Assembly: GCA_963754235.1 (NCBI GenBank)
Contig: CAVWFK010000013.1
Location: 1 to 64,000 of the forward strand
Length of the DNA stretch: 64,000 nucleotides
Reading direction: 5' to 3'
Source: DATAYA01 sp963754235
GTDB lineage: Bacteria > Pseudomonadota > Alphaproteobacteria > Acetobacterales > Acetobacteraceae
In this document: one piece after another, positions 49,812 through 59,703 of the stretch
Numbering within the stretch: position 1 is the stretch's first letter
How the letters are laid out: each line of letters begins with the position of its first letter
Translations under genes and position numbers: made by a program
The notes under the pieces: generated by a model
What the model was told of the DNA's origin: nothing
Database searches by the model: none
What the model saw: the letters and a program-made list of their open reading frames with translations, nothing else

Positions 49812-49903
49812 CGCAGCCTCCTTTGCCCGGAGCGCTGATCGAACCACGCGTGGCCGCCGCCGGAAAGGTTTTCGCGCCAGGCGCCGCGGGCTACAGCATC
49901 AGA

Positions 49904-50695
49904 ATGATGCCCACATTCGCGATCCCGGCCACGCTGCCTCGCGCCGCCCTCGTCACTGGCGCTGCCCGCCGCCTCGGCCGCGCGATCGCGCTGGCGTTGG
50001 CGGAAGCCGGCTTCGCCGTTGCCGTCCATGCCCGCGAAGCGACGGCGGAAGCTGAGACGACCGCCGCCGCCGTGCGCGCGCGGGGCGTCGCCGCAATCGC
50101 GTTGGCGGCCGACCTCGCGGACGAGGCCGAGACGGCGGCGCTGCTCGGCCGGGCCGAGGCAGCGGTGGGTCCGGTCGGCGTTCTGGTCAACAACGCCAGC
50201 GTCTTCGAGCGCGACGAATGGGACACCGCGACGCGCGAAAGCTGGGACCGGCATCTCGAATCCAATCTCCGCGCGCCCTTCGTGCTGACGCAGGCTTTCG
50301 CCCGTGCGCTGCCAGATGCGGCCGAGGGCGCCGTGGTCAATATGATCGACCAGCGGGTGTGGAATTTGACCCCGCATTTCGTCTCCTACACGATCGCCAA
50401 GGCGGGGCTGTGGGCGCTGACGCAGAGCCTGGCGCTGGCGCTGGCGCCGCGCATCCGGGTCAATGCGATCGGTCCGGGCCCGACCCTGCCAAGCCCGCGC
50501 CAGAGTGCGGCGCAGTTCGCGCGGCAGGCCGCCTCGCTGCCCTTGCGCCGCGGCGCCGACCCTGATGAAATTGCGCGTGGCGTGCTGGCGACCCTGGCGC
50601 TGTCCTCGATGACCGGGCAGATGCTGGCGCTGGACGGCGGACAGCACCTGAACTGGCATCCCGCGCCGCAGGCGCGCGGAGTCCCCGAGCAGTGA
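49904..50695 (+). CDS. SDR of the pteridine reductase type
   Basis: 263 residues. The cofactor motif is TGAARRLGRAIALALA with Arg-Arg, favouring NADPH, then NNASVFERDEWDTATRESWD and NMIDQRVWNLTPHFVSYTIA with the YxxxK active site, as in bacterial PTR1/FolM-like pteridine reductases. Such enzymes reduce dihydropteridines or supply an alternative dihydrofolate reduction; direct evidence is lacking. Two ATGs (49904, 49907) are equivalent. It lies 220 bases upstream of uvrC. Confidence 0.86.
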   Translation: MMPTFAIPATLPRAALVTGAARRLGRAIALALAEAGFAVAVHAREATAEAETTAAAVRARGVAAIALAADLADEAETAALLGRAEAAVGPVGVLVNNASVFERDEWDTATRESWDRHLESNLRAPFVLTQAFARALPDAAEGAVVNMIDQRVWNLTPHFVSYTIAKAGLWALTQSLALALAPRIRVNAIGPGPTLPSPRQSAAQFARQAASLPLRRGADPDEIARGVLATLALSSMTGQMLALDGGQHLNWHPAPQARGVPEQ

Positions 50696-50915
50696 TCGCG
50701 GGCTTTTCCACCCCGGCCGGGAAAACCGCAAGAGTTACAGAGTGATGGCGGATCGATTTCAGCTTGTCGCCAGGGGTGCCGAGCGGAATCGCGTGATTTC
50801 AGCCGCTTGGCTCAATTGCGCGTTTCTTGGGCAATGCGTCGGAAGCGTCCGGATTTCGGCGCGCCCGGGATCACGAAGCCGTTTCGCCCACAGGCTTATC
50901 CACAGGATTTCGTGG

Positions 50916-52820
50916 ATGACCGGAGAAGAAGATCCAAAGAGCGATCCCTCGCCCGAAGCGGCCCCGACCGGTGCCGCGCTGATCGCGGCGTCGCTGGCGA
51001 CGCTGCCGCTCAGCCCCGGCGTCTATCGGATGCTCGATGCCAAGGGCGACGCGCTCTATGTCGGCAAGGCGCGCAGCCTGAGGAAGCGCGTCGCTGCCTA
51101 CACCAAGCCCGCGCGGCTGGACGAGCGGCTGCGCCGCATGGTGGCGCAGACCCGCGCGCTGGAAGTGGTCACCACCCATACCGAGGCCGAGGCGCTGCTG
51201 CTGGAGGCAAACCTCATCAAGCGGCTGCGGCCGCACTTCAACATCGTCCTGCGCGACGACAAATCCTACCCCTGGCTGATGCTGACCGAGGACCATCCGT
51301 TCCCGCAGATCGCCAAGCATCGCGGCGCGCAGATGCGGCGCAGCAGCTACTGGGGACCGTTCGCCTCCGCCTGGGCCGTGAACCAGACCGTCACCGCCAT
51401 GCAGCGCGTGTTCCTGCTTCGCTCCTGCGCCGATACGGTGTTTTCGGCCCGCACCCGGCCGTGCCTGCTGTTCCAGATCCGCCGCTGCTCGGCGCCCTGC
51501 GTCGGCCGCATCGACGCGGACGGCTACGCGAACCTGGTCGGGCAGGCGCGCGCCTTCCTCTCGGGCAAGCAGGCCGACGTGCAGCGCGAGCTCGCCGCCG
51601 AGATGGAGCGCGCGGCGGGGAGCCTCGAGTTCGAGCACGCCGCCGCGGTGCGCGATCGCATCCGTGCACTGACGCATGTGCAGGGCAGCAGTGTGATCAA
51701 CCCGGCGAGCCTCGATGACGCCGACATCATCGCCGCCTGGCAGAGCGCCGGTCAGACCTGCGTGCAGGTGTTTTTCGTCCGCGGCGGACGCAACAACGGC
51801 AACCGCGCCTTCTTCCCGACCCATACGAAATCCGAGGAGACCGCCGATGTGCTTGGCGCCTTCGTCGCCCAGTTCTACGATGACAAGAAGCCGCCGCCGC
51901 TGCTGCTGCTCAGCCACGCGATCGCGGAGCCGGTGCTGGTCGCCGAGGCGCTGAGCCTGAAGGCGGAGCGGCGGGTCGAGATCGCAGTGCCGCAGCGCGG
52001 CGAGAAGCGCGCGGTCGTTGCCCACGCGGAGACCAATGCGCGGGAGGCACTGGAGCGCCGGCTTGCCGAGACCGCCGGGCAGGCGCGGCTGCTCGACGCG
52101 GTAGCGACGTTGTTCGATCTGCCGGCGGCGCCGGAACGGATCGAGGTCTATGACAACAGCCACATCATGGGCCGCAACCCCTATGGTGTGATGATCGTGG
52201 GCGGGCCGGAGGGGTTCCTGAAATCCGCATATCGCAAATATGCGATCCGCGGCCCGATCACGCCCGGCGACGATTTCGCGATGATGCGCGAGATGCTGGA
52301 ACGCCGCTTCGGCCGGGCGATGAAGGAGGCCGCCGAAGGAGCCGCCGCGGCGCTGCCCGATCTGGTGCTGATCGATGGCGGCGCGGGGCAGCTATCGGCG
52401 GCGCGACAGGTGCTGGCCGATCTCGGCGTCGCCGATGTCAAGCTGGTCGCGATCGCCAAGGGTCCGGACCGCGACGCCGGACGCGAGTGGTTCCACACTG
52501 ACGGCCGCGCGCCGTTCCAACTGCCGCCGCGCGATCCGGTTCTGTATTATCTGCAACGGCTGCGCGACGAGGCGCACCGTTTTGCCATCACCACCCACCG
52601 CGCCGGACGCTCCAAGACGCTGACGCGGAGCGAACTCGACGAAATTGCGGGCGTGGGTGCGGCCCGCAAGCGCGCGCTGCTCAACCATTTCGGCTCGGCG
52701 CGCGGGGTGAAGATGGCAGGGCTGCCGGACCTGGAAGCAGCACCCGGGATCAACCGCGAGACGGCGCGGCGGGTGTATGCGCATTTCCACCCCGACGCGC
52801 GACTGCAAATTCCCTCCTGA
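50916..52820 (+). CDS. uvrC: Excinuclease ABC subunit C
   Basis: Dual-incision nuclease of nucleotide excision repair, 634 residues from the ATG at 50916 (a longer frame from 50742 lacks family similarity). GIY-YIG domain at ~30-105 (SPGVYRMLDAKGDALYVGKA), Cys-rich patch (CLLFQIRRCSAPCVG), UVR motif (~215-250), RNase H-like 5' nuclease with DNSHIMG and LIDGGAGQLSAA, and C-terminal helix-hairpin-helix pairs (LDEIAGVGAARKRALLNHFG). A perfect DnaA-box-like ttatccaca lies at 50896-50904, just upstream. Confidence 0.96.
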   Translation: MTGEEDPKSDPSPEAAPTGAALIAASLATLPLSPGVYRMLDAKGDALYVGKARSLRKRVAAYTKPARLDERLRRMVAQTRALEVVTTHTEAEALLLEANLIKRLRPHFNIVLRDDKSYPWLMLTEDHPFPQIAKHRGAQMRRSSYWGPFASAWAVNQTVTAMQRVFLLRSCADTVFSARTRPCLLFQIRRCSAPCVGRIDADGYANLVGQARAFLSGKQADVQRELAAEMERAAGSLEFEHAAAVRDRIRALTHVQGSSVINPASLDDADIIAAWQSAGQTCVQVFFVRGGRNNGNRAFFPTHTKSEETADVLGAFVAQFYDDKKPPPLLLLSHAIAEPVLVAEALSLKAERRVEIAVPQRGEKRAVVAHAETNAREALERRLAETAGQARLLDAVATLFDLPAAPERIEVYDNSHIMGRNPYGVMIVGGPEGFLKSAYRKYAIRGPITPGDDFAMMREMLERRFGRAMKEAAEGAAAALPDLVLIDGGAGQLSAARQVLADLGVADVKLVAIAKGPDRDAGREWFHTDGRAPFQLPPRDPVLYYLQRLRDEAHRFAITTHRAGRSKTLTRSELDEIAGVGAARKRALLNHFGSARGVKMAGLPDLEAAPGINRETARRVYAHFHPDARLQIPS

Positions 52821-52946
52821 CGACCGCCCAACGCTCGCTGCGACAGCGGTTTTGTGAACGCGCCGCAGGCCCGCGCAACCTGGACAGCGCGGGCTGGCGG
52901 GATTACCGCTCGCGGACAGACCGCGACAGACGAGGGGAGGCGTGCC

Positions 52947-54107
52947 ATGCGGCAGAACCATTCCGGTTGGCGGATCGCGGCACTCGCCGTCGGGGCACTC
53001 TCTGTCGGGGCGATCGCGGCGGGCAGCACCGCGGCGCGGGCGGACGAGCTCACGCGCGCATCCTATGGCACTTTGCCGGACGGGCGCACGATCGACATCT
53101 ACACGATGCGCAACGCGCACGGCATGATCGTGCGGTTCATCAGCCTGGGCGGCTGCGTCACCGAAATCGACACGCCCGACCGCAGCGGGCACCTGGGCGA
53201 CGTTGTGCTCGGCTATCGTGACCTCGCCGGCTACAACTCGGACAAGACCTATTTCGGCGCGATCGCCGGGCGCTATGCCAACCGCATTGCCAAGGGCACC
53301 TTCTCGCTCGACGGCAAGACCTACAATCTGCCGATCAACAACGGCCCCAATTCGCTGCACGGCGGAACCACCGGGTTCAATCTGCAGGTCTGGAACGTGG
53401 CGCCGAAGCCGGTGGCGAACGGGGTCGCCGCGGTGTTGACCTACACCAGCCCGGACGGGCAGGACGGCTATCCGGGCACGCTCGAGGTCGCCGTCACCTA
53501 CACGCTCGAGGATTCGAACGCGCTGCGCATCGACTACGCGGCGAGAACCGACAAGCCGACCGTGCTCAACCTCACCAACCACTCCTATTTCAATCTCGAT
53601 GGCAACGGTTCTGGCTCGGCGCTCGACCAGCTCGTGCAGATCAATGCCGACGCCTACACCCCGACCGATGCCACCCAGATCCCGACCGGCCAGATCGCGC
53701 GGGTGGTGGGGACGCCGATGGACTTCCGCACGCTGCATCCGGTCAGCGCCGAGATCGAGGCGCCATTCTCCCAACTCGTGCTGGCGCATGGCTACGACCA
53801 CAACTGGGTGCTGAACAAGACCAAACCCGGCGCGCTCGACTTCGCGGCGCGGGCCTATTCGCCGGCGACCGGCCGCGTGCTCGACGTGTTCACGACCGAG
53901 CCGGGTTTGCAGTTCTACACCGGGAACTACCTCGACGGCTCGCTGGTCGGCTCCGCCGATACCAGCTATCGCCAGGGTGACGGCTACACCTTCGAGACCC
54001 AGCACTTCCCGGATTCGCCGAACCAGCCGAACTTCCCGACGACACGGCTGGATCCGGGGCAGACCTTCCGTTCGACCACGATCTTCCGCTTTGCCACCGA
54101 CAATTGA
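52947..54107 (+). CDS. galM: Aldose 1-epimerase, exported form
   Basis: Mutarotase interconverting alpha and beta sugar anomers, 386 residues. The ATG at 52947 has GGGGAGG upstream and opens a Sec signal peptide ending ARA-DEL, so it acts in the periplasm. Active-site segments: NRIAKGTFSLDG, NGPNSLHGGTTGF (His), NLTNHSYFNLDG (catalytic His), HGYDHNWVL and EPGLQFYTGNYL (catalytic Glu). A periplasmic mutarotase fits an organism that oxidises sugars outside the cytoplasm, with the SMP-30 lactonase encoded next. Confidence 0.94.
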   Translation: MRQNHSGWRIAALAVGALSVGAIAAGSTAARADELTRASYGTLPDGRTIDIYTMRNAHGMIVRFISLGGCVTEIDTPDRSGHLGDVVLGYRDLAGYNSDKTYFGAIAGRYANRIAKGTFSLDGKTYNLPINNGPNSLHGGTTGFNLQVWNVAPKPVANGVAAVLTYTSPDGQDGYPGTLEVAVTYTLEDSNALRIDYAARTDKPTVLNLTNHSYFNLDGNGSGSALDQLVQINADAYTPTDATQIPTGQIARVVGTPMDFRTLHPVSAEIEAPFSQLVLAHGYDHNWVLNKTKPGALDFAARAYSPATGRVLDVFTTEPGLQFYTGNYLDGSLVGSADTSYRQGDGYTFETQHFPDSPNQPNFPTTRLDPGQTFRSTTIFRFATDN

Positions 54108-54147
54108 AGCGGGCAACAAAAGCGGGAACAGCACGCAGGCAAGCGGG

Positions 54148-55053
54148 ATGGACGGGTTCGACATCGTCGATCCGGTGTTCGCGAGCTACGTGCTGCCGAA
54201 CGCACCGTTGCAGAAGCTGGCCGAGGGCTTTCGCTGGCTGGAAGGTCCGGTCTGGTTCGCCGATCTGCAATGCCTGCTGTTCAGCGACCTTCCACATGAT
54301 CGGGTGATGCGCTGGACCGAGGATGGCGGCGTCTCGGTGTTCCGGCAGCCATCGGATTTCGAAAACGGGCATGCGCGCGACCGCCAGGGGCGGCTGATCT
54401 CATGCTCGCATCGCGGCCGGTGCATCACCCGTACCGAACTCGACGGCCAGATTACTATGCTCGCTGACCGCTATCAGGGCAAGCGGCTCAATTCGCCCAA
54501 CGACGTCGTGGTGCGCTCGGACGGCAGCATCTGGTTCAGCGATCCGCATTACGGCATCAATACCGACTACGAGGGCGGCAAGCAGGAAGCCGAGCTGCCG
54601 GCCTATCTGTACCGGTTCGACCCGCATCGCGGTTCGCTCTCGGTCGTCGCCGACGATTTCGAGGGGCCGAACGGACTGTGCTTCTCGCCCGACGAGCGGA
54701 AGCTGTACGTGGCCGAGAGCGGACGGCAGTTCGCCGAGCAGCCGCGGCGCTGCATCCGTGTGTTCGACGTGAGCGAGGATGGCGAGCGGCTTTCGGGCGG
54801 GCGGGAGTTCCATCGCGTCGAACCGGGATTTGCGGACGGGTTCCGCTGCGATGATCTCGGCAATATCTGGAGCAGCGCCGGAGACGGCGTGCATTGCATT
54901 GCCCCGTCGGGCGATTTGCTCGGGCGGATCAAGGTGCCCTCGACCGTCTCCAACCTCACCTTCGGCGGCCGCAATCGCAGTCGTTTGTTTTTGTGCGCAT
55001 CGCACACGCTCTATGCGATCTATGTCAACCGGCGCGGGGTGCAGGTGCCGTGA
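54148..55053 (+). CDS. SMP-30/gluconolactonase family lactonase
   Basis: 301 residues, six-bladed beta-propeller. Metal-binding positions: Glu in LEGPVWFAD, Asn in NSPNDVVVRSDGSIWFSDPH, Asn in GPNGLCFSPDE and Asp in FADGFRCDDLGNIW. Hydrolyses an aldonolactone to the acid. No signal peptide is visible, so it is likely cytoplasmic although it follows a periplasmic mutarotase by 40 bases. The frame extending left to 53977 overlaps galM and is rejected. Confidence 0.92.
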   Translation: MDGFDIVDPVFASYVLPNAPLQKLAEGFRWLEGPVWFADLQCLLFSDLPHDRVMRWTEDGGVSVFRQPSDFENGHARDRQGRLISCSHRGRCITRTELDGQITMLADRYQGKRLNSPNDVVVRSDGSIWFSDPHYGINTDYEGGKQEAELPAYLYRFDPHRGSLSVVADDFEGPNGLCFSPDERKLYVAESGRQFAEQPRRCIRVFDVSEDGERLSGGREFHRVEPGFADGFRCDDLGNIWSSAGDGVHCIAPSGDLLGRIKVPSTVSNLTFGGRNRSRLFLCASHTLYAIYVNRRGVQVP

Positions 55054-55086
55054 CCGCTGCGCCAAGGCTACCAGATCCAAGCGGCG

Positions 55087-55134
55087 ACGCTCGACACCCT
55101 CTCCGCCCCCCGGGGCGGAGAGGGTCGGGGTGAG
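55087..55134. repeat. Family B repeat, left half, interrupted by IS110
   Basis: gctcgacaccctctccgccc, then ccggggcggagagggtcggg and gtgag, closely matching the left end of the full copy at 41722-41933. The match stops right after ggggtgag. The matching right half resumes at 56467, beyond the transposase. Confidence 0.8.
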
Positions 55135-55325
55135 CAACTGTCTTTTTCGTTCCGCTGTTGCGCCCGCCTGGGGCGAGGCTGGCCCCGTGCTCGGGGCCGT
55201 CAATGACGCTGCGCGCCGCCTGCGGCGGTGGCCTTCGGCCATCATTGATCGCCCCTGTGCGCGGGGCCTTGGGGGATCGCAGGCCGGGACGAAGAAACGG
55301 CGCTCAGCCGAACCAAGAAACGCTC

Positions 55326-56270
55326 TCATACGGCGGCTGGCTGGCGCCAGGTCTGGCCATCGCGCAGCACGGCATTGGCGGTGGTCAGCAGCTTGCGCAT
55401 GATCGCGACGATGGCGACCTTGGGCGTCTTGCCGGCGGCCAGCAGGCGTTGCTTGAAGGCCTTCATGACCGGGTTCCAGAGGGCGGCCGCCTGGGCCGCC
55501 ATGAACAGGACCCGGCGAACTCTGGCCCAGCCGCCGAAGATGCAGCGCAGGCCTTTCATCCTGCCACTGTCGAAGGCGTAGGGCACGACCCCGACCAGGG
55601 CGCCGATCTGGCGATTGCTGATGCGGCCCAGCTCGGGCAGCAGCGCCAGCAAGGTGGCGGCGAGCACCGGACCGACCCCGGGCATCGAGCAGAGCAGATC
55701 AGACTGCCGGGCCAAGGCGGGGACCGCGGCGATCGCCTCGGCGATGTGCCGGTCGAGGCGCACCACGTCGGCCGCGATCTGGCGGATGTGGCGCTGCTGC
55801 ATCCGGCGCAGCGCGACATCGCGCAGATGCTCGAGCTGATTGCCGAGCTGCTGCTTGAGATCGACCTGTTGGCGGCGCATGTTGACCAGCTCGGCCAGGT
55901 GCTCGCGGGCCGGATCGCGCTGGATGGGGCGGCACGGCAGGGTGGCGACGAAGAGGGCGATGGCCTGGGCGTCCAGCCGGTCGTTTTTCGCCAACATCCC
56001 CGCCGCCTTGGCGAACTGGCGCAGCTTCCAGGCATTCACCGAGCGCACCGGCAAACCGGCGTCCAGCAGCGCGCCGATGCCGCCGTGCTCGTAGCCGCCG
56101 CTCGCTTCGATGCCGATCGCCCGCACACCGAGCGGCCGCAGGTGGCGACACAGCTCGCGCCAGCCGGCGGCGTCGTTGCTGACGCTGAACCGCGCCTCGC
56201 CCGGATAGAGGGCGACATCCAGCCGGTCTTTGGAGACATCGACTCCCACACTGGGGGCCATCTGTGCCAT
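55326..56270 (-). CDS. IS110-family transposase (DEDD recombinase)
   Basis: 314 residues from the ATG at 56270. The N-terminal RuvC-like DEDD domain shows GVDVSKDRLDVAL, GIEASGGYEHGG and KNDRLDAQAIALF; the C-terminal Transposase_20 domain has SMPGVGPVLAATLLALLPEL and RQIGALVGVVPYAFDSG with the catalytic-type serine expected in FDSG. The frame is intact, so the element may be active. The longer frame to 56369 runs into the non-coding end. Confidence 0.95.
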   Translation of the reverse strand: MAQMAPSVGVDVSKDRLDVALYPGEARFSVSNDAAGWRELCRHLRPLGVRAIGIEASGGYEHGGIGALLDAGLPVRSVNAWKLRQFAKAAGMLAKNDRLDAQAIALFVATLPCRPIQRDPAREHLAELVNMRRQQVDLKQQLGNQLEHLRDVALRRMQQRHIRQIAADVVRLDRHIAEAIAAVPALARQSDLLCSMPGVGPVLAATLLALLPELGRISNRQIGALVGVVPYAFDSGRMKGLRCIFGGWARVRRVLFMAAQAAALWNPVMKAFKQRLLAAGKTPKVAIVAIMRKLLTTANAVLRDGQTWRQPAAV

Positions 56271-56466
56271 TCTTCTGATCCCTGCCTTGTGGTGCGGGGT
56301 CGCGCCCACGCAACTGTTCGGGTTTGCGAAGAAGACGGCCCGGGCACCTTGCTCACCCGCGGTTTGCAAAGCACCTCGGTGGGTCGGACGGGCTCCGGGC
56401 CGTGCCAGGGGATCGGGTCATCGCCGATCCCCTGGCACTCTCCTTATGCCCGATTTCCAAGACACA
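56271..56466 (-). ncRNA. Candidate bridge RNA region of the IS110 element
   Basis: The 5' non-coding end upstream of an IS110-group transposase encodes the bridge RNA that specifies target and donor DNA in characterised members (e.g. IS621). This 196-base stretch has the right place and size. It contains a 15-bp perfect hairpin (56402-56438) and imperfect repeats gggtttgcgaagaa and cggtttgcaaagca. Internal loops were not folded here; the call rests on position and family knowledge. Confidence 0.4.
56402..56438. repeat. 15-bp perfect hairpin in the IS110 non-coding end
   Basis: gtgccaggggatcgg, 7-base loop, ccgatcccctggcac. The strongest dyad in the element. It may be a bridge-RNA stem or the transcription stop that insulates the transposase from outside reading. 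Confidence 0.85.
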
Positions 56467-56592
56467 AGGTGGGGGAAACTCCGACGCGGCGCGGATACCC
56501 ATGGCAAGTCACTCTCACCAACACCTCACGTCTGTGCTGTCACGCTGGCCCCCACCTCACCCAACCCTCGCCGCCCCCAAGAGCGGAGAGGG
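56467..56592. repeat. Family B repeat, right half
   Basis: Begins ggtgggggaaactccgacgc, then ggcgc, matching the middle of the full copy just after its left palindrome, and ends with cccccacctcacccaaccct and the inverted palindrome ending gagcggagagggc. Together with 55087-55134 it restores one family B element of ~174 bases. The 40 bases to the rmuC stop hold nothing else. Confidence 0.78.
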
Positions 56593-56632
56593 CTTGAGCC
56601 GCTCACCGATACAGTGAGCTGCATGATCGGCA

Positions 56633-57880
56633 TCAGCCTTCGTCGTCGTCCACTGTCGCCAGCGGCGCGTCGAGTCCCAGCACCGCCTCGGCCTTCCCGG
56701 TCTCCAGCGCCTCCACCGCGCGCAGCTTGCTGCGGACTACCCGGGTGCGCGTGCGAGCATCCGCGATCGTGCTGCTGAACCGGCCGGCCTGGGTACCAAG
56801 CTTCTCGAGTACGTCATCCATCTTGACCATCTCGGATTTGGTGGCGCCGAGCAGCCGGCGCACCTCGTCGGCCTTCTGCTCCAAAGCGAGCGTCACGAAG
56901 CCGAGCTGAATCGTGCGCAGCAGCGCCGGCAGCAAACTCGGCCCCATCACCAGCACGCGGCATTCGCGGCTGATCGTCTCGATCACGCCGGGCGCACGCG
57001 CGATCTCGGCATAGAGGCCGTCCGTCGGCAGGTAGAGGGCCGCGAACTCGACCGTCACCGGCGGGCGGATGTATTTATCGGCGATCTTGCGCGCCTCGCC
57101 GCGCACGCGGGCCTCCAGCGCGCGGCGGGCGGCGCGCTCGGCTTCGGCATCGCCCGCCGCGGTCGCATCCAGCAGGCGCTCGTAATCCTCGGTCGGGAAC
57201 TTGGCGTCGATCGCGAGCACCGGGCGCTGCTCGCCGCGCATCGGCATCAGCACGGCGAATTCCACCATCTCGTTGCTGTCGTCGCCGAGCTTGCGGTTCA
57301 TCTCGTAGGTGCCGGCGGGCAGGATGTCGTCGAGCAGCGCACGCAACTGCGTCTCCCCCCAGCCGCCGCGCGACTTCACATTGCCGAAGATGCGCTTGAG
57401 ATCGCCGATCTGTGCCGCCGTCGCGGCCACGTCGCCCATCGCCTTCTGCACGGCGGCGAACTGGTCGAGCACGCGCTGGAAGCTCGTCTCCATCTGCTTC
57501 TCGACCGCGGCGTGAAGCTGTTCGTTCACCGAGCGTTGGATCTCGCCGAGGCGCAGCGCGCTCGCATCGGCCATCTCGCGCAGCTTCGCTTCCAGCAGCA
57601 CGCGGCCCTCGCCCTGTTCGCGGGTGGTGGCAAGCGTGAGCGCATTGAGCGCCGCCTGCGTGTCCGCGCGCATCGTTTCGAGCCGGCCGCCCAGCGCGCG
57701 CTCGGCGCTCGCGAGATGGGCGCGGGTTGTCTCGCCCTCGGCGCGCTGCCCGGCGAGGCCTTGCTCGGCGAGCAGGCGCAACCGCTCGGGCTCGTGCGCG
57801 CGGCGCAACACCACCAGCAGCAGGATGCAGGCAGCGATGCTGCCCAGCGCCGCGATCGCGGCCAGCGATTCCGATATCAT
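56633..57880 (-). CDS. rmuC: DNA recombination protein RmuC homologue
   Basis: 415 residues: N-terminal membrane helix (ISESLAAIAALGSIAACILL), a long coiled coil (~30-165), then the RmuC nuclease-like domain with RIFGNVKSRGGWGETQLRAL, PVLAIDAKFPTEDYERLLD, KYIRPPVTVEFAALYLPTDG and GPSLLPALLRTIQLGF. RmuC limits inversions at short inverted repeats in E. coli, relevant given the palindrome-rich genome. The domain belongs to the PD-(D/E)xK-like group (Asp and Lys in IDAKFP). Confidence 0.93.
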   Translation of the reverse strand: MISESLAAIAALGSIAACILLLVVLRRAHEPERLRLLAEQGLAGQRAEGETTRAHLASAERALGGRLETMRADTQAALNALTLATTREQGEGRVLLEAKLREMADASALRLGEIQRSVNEQLHAAVEKQMETSFQRVLDQFAAVQKAMGDVAATAAQIGDLKRIFGNVKSRGGWGETQLRALLDDILPAGTYEMNRKLGDDSNEMVEFAVLMPMRGEQRPVLAIDAKFPTEDYERLLDATAAGDAEAERAARRALEARVRGEARKIADKYIRPPVTVEFAALYLPTDGLYAEIARAPGVIETISRECRVLVMGPSLLPALLRTIQLGFVTLALEQKADEVRRLLGATKSEMVKMDDVLEKLGTQAGRFSSTIADARTRTRVVRSKLRAVEALETGKAEAVLGLDAPLATVDDDEG

Positions 57881-57908
57881 CTCGCCTCTCCCGGCGCGCG
57901 ACGCGCCT

Positions 57909-58514
57909 TCACTCGTGCAGCGTCGGCTCCTGCCCCTTGCGGCAGAGCCGCGCGACCAGCGCGGGGTCGGGCGGCACAGCGAGCGGCCTGTCGGGCACGC
58001 TTTTCGGCGTGCACTCGGTGATTCGCCCCAATTCGTTGAGCGGTGCGTCGATCTCGAACATCGCCACGAGCTGGCGATCGGGGCCGATGCGCCACACCGA
58101 ATAGGTCCATTCGCAGCAACTGCCGCGGCCCAGCGTCACGATGGCGCCGGAGCGGTCGCGCGCGACGTCGATGCCGCTGAGCTGGCCCGCGGCTGCGAAC
58201 CGCCCGCTCCGTGCGTCTTGCAGCCACACGTCCCAGACGAGATTGACGTTGCCGAGCAGCACCGGCAGCAGCAGATCGTCGATCCCCGGTTTGGCGAGTG
58301 GCATCAAGAGCGGCGGCGCATCGGGCAGCGAGTCGCCCTCGGCTTGCGCAGTGATGCGCTGGCTGGTCGGCGCCACCGTTACCGTCCACGCCCGCGGACC
58401 GCGCGTTGCGAGCAGCGTGAGCGTCCGCCCGTCTGGTGCGCGGGCGTGCAGGCGGTCCGGCGTCGCCCCGGCGGCGATCAGCAGCAGGGCCGCGAGGGCG
58501 AGGCACGGGCGCAT
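57909..58514 (-). CDS. Secreted protein of unknown function
   Basis: 201 residues from the ATG at 58514; signal peptide MRPCLALAALLLIAAGATP. The mature part is beta-rich (GRTLTLLATRGPRAWTVTV; VNLVWDVWLQDA) with a CC pair (GRGSCCEWTYSVWRIG) and two later cysteines, perhaps forming disulfides. Not recognised. It is upstream of and 28 bases from rmuC on the same strand. Confidence 0.7.
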   Translation of the reverse strand: MRPCLALAALLLIAAGATPDRLHARAPDGRTLTLLATRGPRAWTVTVAPTSQRITAQAEGDSLPDAPPLLMPLAKPGIDDLLLPVLLGNVNLVWDVWLQDARSGRFAAAGQLSGIDVARDRSGAIVTLGRGSCCEWTYSVWRIGPDRQLVAMFEIDAPLNELGRITECTPKSVPDRPLAVPPDPALVARLCRKGQEPTLHE

Positions 58515-58659
58515 GGCGAGGCTCCGAGTTCGGGCATCCGGCATTGTGCCCGAACCGGGGTCTGCACGCGATTAATGGAAGCCTTTGGGACGAGGATGCT
58601 TGCCGGTGCCCAGGGTCAGGACAAACCGGTCATTGTCGTCGCATACCGACTTCGGGACA

Positions 58660-59645
<986 letters not shown>

Positions 59646-59703
59646 CGCTCTCTCCTGTCAGCCCGATCACGACCCCAAAGCGGCGTGCGGGCCGAAGTTG
59701 CTC

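Larger units (their letters stand above)
55135..56466 (-). mobile_element. IS110-family insertion sequence, about 1.33 kb
   Basis: Boundaries are inferred by comparing the split family B repeat with its intact copy: left repeat ends near 55134, right repeat begins near 56467. The element holds one transposase (55326-56270), ~190 bases of 3' non-coding and ~200 bases of 5' non-coding DNA. No terminal inverted repeats are obvious, as expected for IS110. The size fits the family (1.2-1.5 kb). Confidence 0.75.

Noticed and set aside
50896..50904. A perfect DnaA box (ttatccaca) as a sign of a replication origin
   Set aside because: Single box, no cluster, no AT-rich unwinding region and no dnaA, dnaN or parAB nearby; more likely chance or a local control site of uvrC.
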